In this document: positions 38,603 through 50,163 of the stretch, piece by piece
Numbering within the stretch: position 1 is the stretch's first letter
Layout of the letters: every line of letters begins with the position of its first letter
The notes under the pieces: model-generated
The model's input: only the letters and a program-made list of their open reading frames with translations
Database searches by the model: none
What the model was told of the DNA's origin: nothing
From: Artocarpus heterophyllus
Lineage: Eukaryota > Streptophyta > Magnoliopsida > Rosales > Moraceae
Assembly (NCBI GenBank): GCA_025403435.1
Contig: CM046333.1
Span: 11,185,770 to 11,249,769 of the forward strand
DNA: 64,000 bases
Direction of reading: 5' to 3'
Translations under genes and position numbers: made by a program

Positions 38603-41600
38603 TCAGCAGCTCTTGTTTAAAATGCTAGCCAATTTCTCTTCATTGTTTAAAGTATCAGCCGCAGATATCAGCATCTCCATTGCTCCTCCACCTTTGTCCG
38701 ATTCCATCATGCCTTTAAAATTCCACTCGCTTTCAAAATTTGCAAATGCCCCCAGTCCCTTGTTGGCTTTCTTTTTCTGTTTGTTTTCATGCTTCTCGAA
38801 TTTCCTCTTTGACTTCCGTAGTGCGTCAAGTTTTGCATCACATGATTCGCAAAACCACTTTCCCTTTGGAATAGAAAACCGTTCTGGTTTCATGCAATAT
38901 ATATGGTATGCATGATCACAGCCGTCACATAAAACGATTTTATCATCATCTTTATCGGTAAGGCACTTTCTGCACAGACAAGAAGGGCAGTACCAGCTAG
39001 GACCATACGAGTTCAGCTGCTTTTTTGACAGGCACCTAACATGGTAGCATCCACCAGGGCAGCCTTTATTACTGCATACCTTTACCTTTTCACCATCTTG
39101 TATTTCAATTCCACAAATTTTACATTGGCCCAAGTTGCTGCTGCTCTTTAATGGTTGAAACCCTTCTTCATCTGTACCATAGTCCGAATCCTCTCCCAAT
39201 TCATTAAGTGTCTCTTCATTTGTGAAGGAACTGTCATAACCAGCCTTGACTGCAGACTTTGGAGAATTCAGCCTTTCACACACCATACAATTTTCATGTG
39301 GTGTTTGAATTCCATTTGCAATGCAAGTGGCACAATACCAACTTTTAGGGGGAATCTCTTCAACAGCTGGTTCAATGCATGATACATGGTACATCTCTTC
39401 ACATGAATCACAAACTAGATAATCCCTCCCATCTGCCTTGAGTCCACACTTCCTACAAGTGCAAGCCTTGTATGCACTACAATCCTCTTCTTTCTCTAGC
39501 TTAGTTTGAGAGTCGGATCCCCAGGTGCAGAACTGGTTAATACACAAAATAAATATCATAATAATTTTGATAGCGCTATACAGGCTATAATGATTAAGAT
39601 GCTTTTGGTGCAACTAAAAGAAATAATAATAATAATAAACCAACAGGACTAGTTTCAGCAATGTCACTCAATCGCATCACAACGTCCTAACACGCACACC
39701 TGCGCACACGCACAAACACAAACACAGATGCAAGGACAAAGCAAAATAAAAAGGAGAACAGAAAAGCAACTCGGTCTTCTAGTCTAACTGATGGTCGCCA
39801 ATACTAATGAGATATGATAGGCAAGCAGGCTGCTTCTAAGAAGCACAGGAAAAATGAGACTTCAACTGAAAATTTATTTGTTTGTATTTCATAAAATCTT
39901 CTTCCTCCCAATCCCACATAAGAAGAATCAACTCTTACTTAGCAGGCAATTACTTCTAGAATGTGTGAAAGACTATGTTGTACGCTCCCAGCTAGTTTCT
40001 GAATTGCCTTGAAACATAATAGCATAAGCCATAAAGATTGATTATAACTTTTCCAGAATTTTTATTTATAATGCATGCTAATCCATCAGACTATATGTAT
40101 TCTTGCTTGATTTATAAAATTCAATCGACTTCATTTTCCAGTTTAACTTTGGTAACTCTTTAACTCATTTTTCCTCATCAAATGTGCTGTGAGCTTAGAG
40201 CTTAACCTTCCACTTGGAAGGCAAACAAAATAATCTTCTGAGACGTAAAGTACATAGGGTAACATAGCAATGTAACTGATGTGTCTTGCCTGTTTATTAT
40301 AGCAAGATCTTGAAATCTCAGAGAGATTGTTTGCAAGAGAAATCATCTCAGCACCTACTCCCTGAATTTTTTCCCATACCTGGAAATACATCAATGTTCA
40401 AACGTAAGGAATAGCAAGTGTGACCTCGGCGAAACAAATATATATTTACACTACTGGTAGCCTCCACATGAATATAATTATCATTTTAAACATTCTAACG
40501 AAAATGTAAATACCTAGGCACTGCATGATAACAAAACGAAAGAACAATTATATTAGCCATTACTTCAATGGCAACTTTTAACAAACATGCACATGCATAA
40601 TAACAGCCTCTGCAGATTTCCAGTGTACTTTCTTCAACATAACTGGCTGAAGATCTGAATTCATGCATATTCGTTCATGTATGAGAGAAATAAAGACAGG
40701 ATGGGGAAAAAAAGGAAAGGAATCCACATAGAGAATACCACGTATGGAAAACATCTATTTGAATAAATACAGAATTTAGTCTCTTCAAAATATTGTTGAG
40801 CACATCCACATCAAGCTATGAGAAAATATTAAAGCTAGTAAATAATTTTCAACAATGGTAAAATGAAGAAAATATCATAATATTATACTAACTTGCCTGT
40901 TGTATATCTGTAAGGAAAAGCACAGGCGAATTGTCATACATTCCATCTTTCATCCTCGAGTTTATAAGATTCAAGTCAAAAAAGCTATCAATCTTGCTTC
41001 CTTGGAAATTATCTGACAGTAGCTTGCAAAGTGAGGTAAACTTCTCTGATATTAAAATATCTAAACAGACATGACGACACTTGTCAGTGATGTTATCGTG
41101 GCTTAAGCTATCCAAATTTCCATTAGATGAAAAACCCAGATGCCCACAAGCTTCTTTCTGAAATCCATTTAAGAGATGCCATGTTGGTGAAGGGCACATC
41201 TTTCTATTCTCATCATAGTGATTGTATTCCTGAAAAGTAACCACAAACGAAAACAATAATTACATAAATACCTAAATAGTTGAACAAAAACTGGCTTTAA
41301 ATTGTCAAAACATGGACTCTTGTTCAGGCACAAACCTTAGCCCTCTTTGTACTACCATTTCCTGTATATGATTCAAGTGCATCTCGAGTGGATCTTTGTA
41401 AGCCACCTCCATTGTCGCTCAAGAACTGATGCATATGTTCCAAAATGATTTTCTGTGGGCTTTGTGAACAGCCATCTAAACTGTCTGTAGGCTGGCAGAT
41501 TTGCTCACAAGAGTTACAGTCTAAAACTATGCCTTGTGGATCCTTAAAGGGCTGGAAGAAATCAAATACAGCTTAGTCATGAATGGAGCTTAAAACATCA

Positions 41601-42716
41601 ACAAACAAACATAGTTCAATGTATTTCGTAACTTAAATCCTTGTATACTTTTGAATATATACAAATAAGCATATGCATCTACATAAGTGTGCGCATGCAC
41701 ATGTGTACATGCTACATATGTCATCAAAATTCTCAACTGTCACCAAGATTCTAAGTAAAGAAAATGGTCTTACTATATATGTCTTAATTAATAGGAACAA
41801 ATAAGGAGAAGATGCAAACCTGGTGCACCGGGTGCCTGGCACCTTTTGCATAAGCTCTTCCATCATCCTCTAATACGCTCTCTGGGCTAGACTTCATTTG
41901 CTTTCGCCTCTTGTATGTTAGAAGACCCTCACTTTGCCCTGAGCTCCATCCTGCAACATCAGTCCTAACCCGATATACAATCCCACTATTGGCTTCGTTA
42001 CTTTTCACGCCCGAACTTGATCCTTCAACATCAGCCTGCGTCCCAAATCCAGTCCCATTATTGACTTCATCACCTTTCAAGCCCAAGCATGATCCTACAG
42101 AGTCAGCTAAAACACCAAATCTGATCCCACTATTGGCTTCGTCACTTTTCAAGCATTGAAGCACTTCAGATAATTCTGTCCTGCCACCATTTCTTGTTCC
42201 CTCTTCAACATCCATTTCTCTAATCCCATTTTTGACCTTGTCATTTTTCAAGCAGAAAAGCGCCTCGGATAATTCCGTACTGCCACCATTGCTTGTTCCT
42301 TCTTCAACATCCATTTCTCTACTCCCATTGTTGACTTCGTCACTTTTCAAGCACCGACGCGAATCGGAGAATTCTATACAGGAACCATTGCCTTTTCCTT
42401 CTTCGAAATCAATTTCCCTAATCCCATTATTAACTTCGTCACTTTTCCAGCACCGATGGGCCTCGGAGAATTCTATACAGGCACCATTGCATTTTCCTTC
42501 TTCAACATTAATTTCCCTAATCCCATCATTGAATACGTCGCTTTTCAAGCACTGAAGCATCTCAGAGAACTCTACTCTGTCAACATTTCTTCTTCCTTCT
42601 ACAACTTCAACACCCGCTTCTCTAACCCCATTATTGATTTCGTCACTTTTCAAGCACTGAAGCGCCTCCGAGCACTCTGTACCGCCACCATTCCCTGTTC
42701 CTTCGTCAACATCCAT
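38603..42716 (-). CDS. EHD3: EHD3-like PHD-finger protein, 5 coding exons
   Basis: A nuclear chromatin-type regulator; the rice namesake promotes flowering. Exons, 5' to 3' on the minus strand: 41820-42716, 41336-41551, 40897-41229, 40290-40379, 38603-39532, giving 821 residues. All junctions are phase 0. PHD finger 1 is at residues 538-582 (CRKCG, CDSCEEMYHVSC, WYCATC), a second zinc finger at 649-697 (CKICG, GCYHVRC, WYCPSC) and a third at 699-743 (CRKC, CDGCDHAYHIYC, WFCESC). A lysine-rich tail follows. The first exon is mostly a 33-residue tandem repeat. Introns after exons 3 and 4 appear to use GC donors (CAG/GCAAG). I chose ATG 42716 because it opens with the repeat consensus; an in-frame ATG at 42773 would add 19 residues. 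Confidence 0.87.
41961..42716 (-). repeat. Coding tandem repeat in EHD3-like exon 1
   Basis: Six copies of a 33-35-residue unit (residues 1-202) with consensus EEGxxNGGxTEFSEALQC then LKSDEVNNGIREMD. Two shorter 25-residue degenerate copies follow (203-252). Copies differ by many substitutions but keep length, so the array stays in frame. The units are acidic and not zinc-binding. Confidence 0.88.
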
Positions 42717-43260
42717 TACAAATGTAAAAAACCCTAATTTCTCCAACTTCACACCAAGAAACGAGGGTTTCACAGCCGCACCTATACACCAGAAAAATTA
42801 CAAACTGTCGTTAATTCAACAGCGCCAATACGGCATAGAAAACACGCAAATTCAACGAAAAACTCAACTTCAATAGAAAAATCCCTCCAATTTGCAATGC
42901 GCGAAATCGGACAGAGAAAGAAATGAAGAAAAATCACAAATTCAACAACCAAGTTCTTTCTCTCGCTTAAGTTTCATGGGCGAACAAGAAATTCAATTAA
43001 AATCAAGGTAAATAGACATTCTCAATCTCCATTCAGAGAGAAAAAAGAGACGGTGTTGAAAAATTATTGAATAATTATTAAAGATTTGAACAACATATTT
43101 CCAAGCATGCATTTTCTCAGCATCCAAACAGAAGATAACGAAAGCGAGATCTAGAGAGAGAGAAGGAGAGAGAAAATAACCTTAGAGAGAAGCGGAGGAG
43201 CGGGGGTTGCGCCTGAGGTCTGCAAAGACGTCGATTCTTTCTAACGACGGAAGGAAGGTC
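42717..43260 (-). promoter_or_regulatory. Probable 5' leader with intron of the EHD3-like gene
   Basis: On the minus strand a CTCTAAG/GTTATTTTC donor near 43180 and a GGTGTATAG/GTGCGG acceptor near 42783 would remove about 400 bases of leader. A GA/CT-rich tract lies just inside. This is inferred from splice consensus only. Confidence 0.45.
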
Positions 43261-46216
43261 TTATCCTTGGAGAAGCGACTTCCTTTGAATTTTGAAAACA
43301 AGTCATAGCCTCGTGACTCTCTGCCTTTCCGCTCCTCTTTTCTATTGTTTTTCCATTTTTATTGTTTTTTTTCTTTTCTTTTCTTTTCTTTGTTTGTGCC
43401 TTGTGATGGCCTTACGGGGGTTGTATTATTTTTTATACTTTAATCAAATCATTATATATTTTTAATTTTTTTTAGAGAAAGAACGGTTTTATAATGTTAT
43501 TTATTTAGAAAAAAAAAATAATGCGTTGTTTAAAAATAATATAATAATAATAATAATGGGTTATAGGTTTTTCTAAGAAAATGGGTTATGGTTTTTTTTT
43601 TTTTTTGAGAAAGTGGGTCATAGGATTTCTAAGAAAATGGGTTATGGTTTTTTTTAGAAAGTGGGTTTTAGTTCTTTTTTTTTTTTTGAGAAAAAAGTGG
43701 GCAATAATTTGTAAACATATCATTTTTTTAAAGGTAAACATATAAATTATAAAAGATAGATTATTTATAGTTTGAACAATTTATTTTTAATTAAAAAATT
43801 TTGAAATTTGAAAAAGCAATTCGTTTGGTGTAAAATTTTCAAGCCAAAAAACTTGCCTGAAAAAAAAAAAAAGGAATAAAAAGGCTTCTTTGGTCTCGTC
43901 CTATGATTGAATGACATGTCGTTCCTACGCGGAAGAGCTTTTACCCGAAAAAAGCACGTCCTCTCAGCCTGAACGACAGCAAAAATACAAACGACACGTC
44001 GACGAAATAACAAAACGACATCAAATTCACAAGATGTTGTTCACGGGGGAATAAAAGTTAACATGCTTCCTGACAACAAAATACACAGCTTTTATAACTC
44101 AACAATTTTTTTTGTTTAACAATTTAACTAAACATGTTAACGTCGAACTTTCCAACCAAAAAAAATTTCACAACTAGAATAGCCCCTTTTTGAAATTTAG
44201 TCGTTAAAAAAAAATTTTAAACCGTTTGAAACTTCAACTGAAACTGATGTTTTAAGTTTTACAGTATGTAAGAGTTTTATATTATTATAACTTATTATTT
44301 TTTATTATAACTGTTAAAAATTTTATACTATTTATGACTGTAATTGATGGGTTAAAACAGAGGTTTCAAATACCCTCCTCATTTACGCTAAGAAACACCC
44401 CATTCATTTACACATAGGACGTGCCATCTCATTTACAAACGAGCGAGTGGCAACAACATTATAGTTCACGCTGTTGGGGTTAGCCCGGTGGCTGGGAGGG
44501 GATGTAGTTAAGGCCTTCCAATATCAAATTGTGAAGAGATGTCGTTTAAGCGTACAAACCTGGAAAGGATGTGTCATTTTTATCGATAACAATAACAACA
44601 AAAGTAAAGGCACAATGCGCGGTCTTATCCAATCAACCACATGTCGTTTATCCCACCAACAGAAGATTATCATATCAAAAGACACCATGTCGTTCACACA
44701 TTTGGTAAACGTTAAAAACACAAAGGATATGTCGTCTTTGGCATGAACGACACCAAGTAAACGACATTTTTGTGAAATGAATTACATGAAAATTTACAAG
44801 AAGAACGCCATGTCCATAGCCCATGCCTTCTTAAATCAACAACACTTAAGCCAAAAAAAAAAAAATCAAACACGTTTTATACTAAAAAAAAGATAGGAAA
44901 TATTGTTAAGGTGATCAAGGCCTTTCTTTTGTGGGTTGCGGTTTAAAAAATAATAATTAAAACAAAAACAACAACAAGAGCAAGGGAGCATTATTAGTGC
45001 CAAACACTACAACTATTTGAAGGTGGAATTTATTTTTTGACTTACAACATGGAATTTACTTTTACTTTTAGAGAAGGAGGAAATTATACCAATATTTATT
45101 GGGATTAAAAATAAATTGACCAAAATATAAAAATGTTAAAGTAAATAGCCCATTTATATTAAAATGAAATTTATTTTGATATAAAATAACGTAGAAAAAA
45201 ACATGAAACGACAGTGAGATAACGAAAAACCAAGATAAAAAAAAAGAGAAGAAGAGAAAGGAAGAAAAAAAAGATGACATAAAATTAAAAATTCAAGTGT
45301 TTAAAAAGATCATATGATTTAAAAAATGCTATGTATTTAAATAGTTTTAAAAGTGTGATATTTGATTACATTAAGAATTGAAACTATGCTATTTAGTGCA
45401 ATTTTCCTTTTAACTTTTTATTAGTGTGGGTTGCTCAACTTGTGTTGAAGTAAAAAAACAACATTGAGGGCACTCACGCCAATAAAATGTTATTAAGCCT
45501 TTGACAGTATGGTTATGTAGACAGTGAATCTACAATCAAATGTTAAAATTATGAATTAGGTTGTTAAATTCTATTCAAGGAACTTAGGCTCTCAAATCAC
45601 CATTAAATGGACCTATCAGCTCGAGTTAATATGCAAGATTGGAGTGCAGTAAACTAAATAAATAATACTGTGACAACAAGAATAACACACGCGAGATTTA
45701 TAGTGGTTTATTCTGTTAATGAATAGCTAAATTCACTGTAATATACTATAATATTTTGTATTCAAATTACAAGGATAGATGAGAAAGCAAATAAGCAAAG
45801 TTTTTGTATTTCTTTTTGTATCTCATACAATGAAACAACCATCGCTTTTATATAGAGAATGAGAAAGAATCGTGGCTCCCAACTATCTGGCAGAGTGGGA
45901 CAATGCATTGTAAGTAACTGCAATAATGGGATACGTGTTGATTGGTGATAGGCTGCAAGAATCACGCCTCCCTCATGTTTCGGCCCATAACTAGACGTGT
46001 TATAACCGTCAATTTGTGCTAATAACCGTCAACTCGTGGCGATCGATTCGGTCGAACGAAGACTTGAGAAATAAGTACGAATTATCCTGAGTGGGCGAGA
46101 AAACCGAATGCCTCCAACCACACAAGTAATCGAACCAAACGAATCGTCAATTTGATTGTACTTTAGTCAATTGATTCTATTTGATCCATTCGATTAATTT
46201 CAACGTTGGGCCGCTT
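43261..46216. other. Intergenic DNA with imperfect repeats and LTR-like sequence
   Basis: 43545-43700 is an imperfect tandem of GAAA(A)GTGGGTTATGG-type units with T runs. 43910-44810 carries scattered GACATGTCGT motifs. About 45590-46210 has an LTR-like look (TTTATAGTGG, a CTTTTATATAGAG TATA-like block) but no paired copy, so it is left unassigned. No gene is recognised. Confidence 0.45.
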
Positions 46217-46221
46217 GGGCT

Positions 46222-48195
46222 TGTGACACCCGTTATTCTTCTAACGGGTATTGAGGTAATTAAATTAATTTTTAATGTATAAAAAAAAATTGCTTCATTT
46301 AAATTTATTTTATAATATTTATTTTTATCTATTTTTAAGTTTTCTAAAATTCTCCTATATTTATTTAGTATGATTACTAAAAAGCCTTAGAACTTCTAAT
46401 AAATCTCAAAAATGTCATATTGGCATTATGTGTGTTAAAGTCTTTAGATGAGACATAAGGATATCTTTTCCAACTACTCTTGACCCTCATTTTCTTTATT
46501 TCCTCCGTGACATGCTTCAACATGTCTCCTCTATAATTGTTTCTATCACTTCTTTTCAAAGACTTCATCTTTTCTTCCTTTTTCTTCCACGGTTCCCACA
46601 CTCTTCTTCTCATTTCTTTGCTGAAGCAAAATACTTAGAGAACTTCTTCAAGGCAGCCATAAAAATCAGCCACCATCACCTCCATTTGAGCAAGAATTTC
46701 AGTCATACCGAAGTAAAGGAACCTGTTTTGAAGCCATTTCAAGCTTCCAACTAACCATAATCCGAGGTTAGAATCTTATGAACAAATTTAGTCTTTCATT
46801 TATAAATTTTCTTTTATACTAAAGGATTATTCAAATTTGCGTTCTTAAACCTAAGTATATGTTTGTTGCTATTTTGGAGCATATGTATGAAGTCTAAGTG
46901 TATATGCCCTAGACAGAAAATTTATATTGTTAAACTTTATAATACCTCTATGGGCAGTGGTTATTTCTTGAAATTCTAAGATTAAATTAAAATAAATTTT
47001 ATGAATGTAGTTGTATGTTGTGCTTTAGTTTTAATTGTCCTTATGCACGCCTTAGGATCAAGGGAGTATGGAGCTAACGTTAATTGATTCCAGGATTAAG
47101 AGACTGTTGATAAGCTTGAAAGGTAGGGATTCTATTACTCATCTTTTGTGAGGTTTTTATAGAATTAAAATTGATTGTTTTGCCGCAATATATATATATC
47201 TATGTTGAACTGATATTATATGATTATCACATATGAAACTATGACATGGACTCGTCTTGTATTGTACGGCGAGGAACATAATGAATTGACACATGTTATA
47301 AATTGAGAAGCATGGTTAGGAAAACTGACTCTATTAATAATGATTTAATATAGAGAAATGGTGAGACATGAAGAGGGCGGCGATTACGTCCTTGGGCATG
47401 AATACCCTAAAAGGTAAAATAGGGGGAAGGTGATGACGCTTCCTTGGGTTGAAAGTCCCAGAACACACTGTACAGGAATCGATTTGGTGAGGACTCGGGG
47501 CTTGATGTCCCCTCACCGGAACACCCTTGGAATGTTTATAGGGTGATCAAGTGCGCCCATTTGAGTTTCGATGAGTTGAGTGATACTCAATTTAACATGG
47601 ATACCTAGGAACAATGATGATTGGTAATATTTGTATAAATGTGTAATTATGACACTTGGTAATGATTAACTACGGTATCCATAAGATGTGATCATAATAA
47701 ACCTCATAATCTGGAATATGATGTGACTTACTAACCATGCAGGTTTTAATGTGGTAATGATAAAAACCTAAAGGTGAGTAATGGCTTTCTCTACTGAGCA
47801 TAGTGTTGCTCATACCCTTATATTTTTATCTTTTCAGGACTCACTAAGTGTGAGGTGGCTACGAGAAATATAGTTGAGGAAGTGATGTAGCTATATTACA
47901 TTGGGACTGCTTCAATTGTTGAGAATGTTCTTCATGATAATGTAAGCATCAATTGTTACTTTCTGTGACTGTATTACAATGTGTTGAGGGTTAAAATGAT
48001 GATGACAACAGTTTATATTATTAAATTTAAGGTGCTACATTAAAACTGTGGTTTATTTATCGTTTATATTTTTATTTTTGAGTTGAGAGTTTTCATTTAA
48101 GTCCCGGGCAAATTTTATTTTTAAGGTTTTACTTTTATTATTTATTTTTATTTTATCTCATTAAAAACTGTTAACCCCCATATAGGGGCGTTACA
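46222..48195. mobile_element. Solo LTR (1974 bp), target duplication GGGCT
   Basis: Starts TGTGACACCCG and ends GGGGCGTTACA, an imperfect inverted terminus (TGTgACaCCC against TGTaACgCCC). GGGCT flanks it on both sides (46217-46221 and 48196-48200). No gag, pol, primer-binding site or second LTR was seen inside. TG...CA termini of this type are common in plant Gypsy LTRs, but the superfamily cannot be decided from the LTR alone. Confidence 0.82.
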
Positions 48196-48200
48196 GGGCT

Positions 48201-49769
48201 TGTCAGCAATTTGGGCCTGACTAAATTGCATCCCAACGTTCAAACCTAAAATTGTGATTCAAACTAATTGTCACAATGATTTTTCTCATAAAAGAATTTC
48301 AAACCAATTTTGCTATTATTGGTTTGAACTACGTTTTTAAACAACTTACTAGAATCCACAATATAGCCTCATACCAATAATACTATTTGTCATCGTAGAG
48401 TTATAGTCCCACCTCTCACAATGAAGGAGCCTGATAGAAATAATTCAATGGGTCCCACCAATAAGGCTTACTCTTTATGAGATGATGGGGCTATATACCT
48501 TACAAGATTGTAATGCATTTTTTTGGCTCATAAATTAGTCATGGATGCCTATTCTATTACAAAAATTACAATAAATAACATTTAAAAAAAAAACTAGTTG
48601 TAAAAAACAGTGTGTTTTGAAAATATTCATAGTAATATTTTATTTACAATGTAAATAATTATTACTTATAGAGTAAACAGATTGAAGACATAAATAATTT
48701 ACTTACCATCTTACTTATAATGTAAATAATTTACTGCAAATAGTAAATAATAGGATAAATAATTTATTTATTAATTATTATAATATTTTGAGAACCTGCT
48801 ATATACTTTAAAAAGTTTCAAAAATATGTTATTCTCCTCCTGCTTCATTCACTTAATTGCTCTAAGGATATATATAAGCATGTCTATACCCTCTATTTTA
48901 AGTTAATAAAAAAAATTATACATTTGGTTTTCAATATTATCGATTGTATACCTTCAGATTATATTTAATATACAAATTTATATATTTTCTCAATCAATAG
49001 TTGATTTTACCTTTAAAATAACCAAATTATCCTTAAATAAAAGAGAAAAACTAAAACTTTACAAAATAAGAAGAAAATAAAAATAAAAATACACAAAATA
49101 CCTATTTGTGAAGGTATTATATGCATTTTTCAAAACAAAAACCTTATCATAAAGTTTTTTTAATTTTTTGAAATTATGTTATTTTTTAATTTTAAGAAAT
49201 TTTAAGCAATTTTTAAGTCAAAATTAAAGATTCATTAAGAAAATGTACAAATTTACGTATTAAATCTAATTTAAACGTGTAAATTTAATTTGATCAAAAA
49301 CTAAAATATATTATTTAAATAAACTCCCGTTTGTTATTGTTTTAAAATTTTTTAAAAATATTTTTATATATTTTTTAAGATAAAAATTTTAAAAACATCC
49401 TCAACATACTTCCCTAAACATTCTTAATTTTCAAAACAAAAACACTTTTATCCATTTTGACCTATTGTTTTAACATCGGCATTTTGTCAAGTAAAATGGT
49501 AACGTATCCTTAGCGCCTGTTACGCGATACAAAATCATTATGTCAAAATGAAAAAAAAATTAAAAGCGTGTCTTCTCCCGATTTTCAAAAGCAAAATTAA
49601 TCAAGACCTATTTTGTTCGAGTATTTAAATAGAGCATTTAAATGAAGATTTAAATTTTTATAAGAGAAAATATTATAACAAAATAATTCAAACCGTGATT
49701 CAAGTGTCGAAATAAACAAGCCCTTAATTACTAGAAAACAGCACACGGTTCTCTGGGGGGATTTTTAAA
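48201..49769. other. AT-rich intergenic DNA
   Basis: No gene is recognised. 49616-49725 is a short dispersed repeat also found at 57645-57750. Confidence 0.45.
49616..49725. repeat. Short dispersed repeat (~110 bp)
   Basis: GAGTATTTAAAT...GAAGATTTAAATTTTTATAA...GTGATTCAAGTGTCGAAATAAAC aligns base for base, with few changes, to 57645-57750. The edges read TTTTGTTCG and AACAAGCCC, suggesting small inverted ends. MITE-like. Confidence 0.6.
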
Positions 49770-50048
49770 AATAGCCTTATGGGGGAATTTTTTTGGATAA
49801 ATGGTTCATTTTTTTTGACAGTTTTTGGCACAAAAAAAAGCTTTTTAAACATCAAAACGGTTTCAGTTTTTGTTTTTGTTTTTTATTCTATTGAGGTTTC
49901 CTATCTCGTTACAATAATTTTTTTATTTTTTTAAAAAAACTAAGGTAAATTACCTGTATAAAAAAATATATTTTTTGGTAAAAAAAAAAGAGATCATCGT
50001 CTACCTAATTAGAAATTTTTTTTCTGCCCTTTCGTCAAAATCTTCCGT
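49770..50048 (-). repeat. Dispersed ~270-bp repeat, copy 3 (inverted)
   Basis: The reverse complement follows the same order as 11640-11905 (GGAAGATTTTGACG, long T run, ACCAAAAAATAT, AACTGAAACCGTTTTGATG). It ends ~115 bases before the start codon of the BTB gene and so lies in its promoter or leader. Confidence 0.7.
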
Positions 50049-50163
50049 TCTGTTATCTACGTTCAATATAAAAAAGGAAAGCAAGGAAAGAGGGCTCCTT
50101 TCCTCCTAATCAAAACCTCTAATCGGGGATTCAACGTAAATCTTCCGGGAGTACCGGAGTAGA

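Noticed and set aside
42000..42700. Regular ~100-bp repeats that could suggest a CRISPR-like array
   Set aside because: They are in-frame coding repeats in a plant PHD gene, diverged between copies and without constant repeat/variable spacer structure.
44474..44500. TAGCCCGGTGG, similar to a polymerase III A box
   Set aside because: No B box follows at a usable distance, so a SINE call is not supported.
45590..46216. LTR-like sequence with a TATA-like block
   Set aside because: No second copy, defined ends or target duplication could be found by eye, so it was not called as an element.
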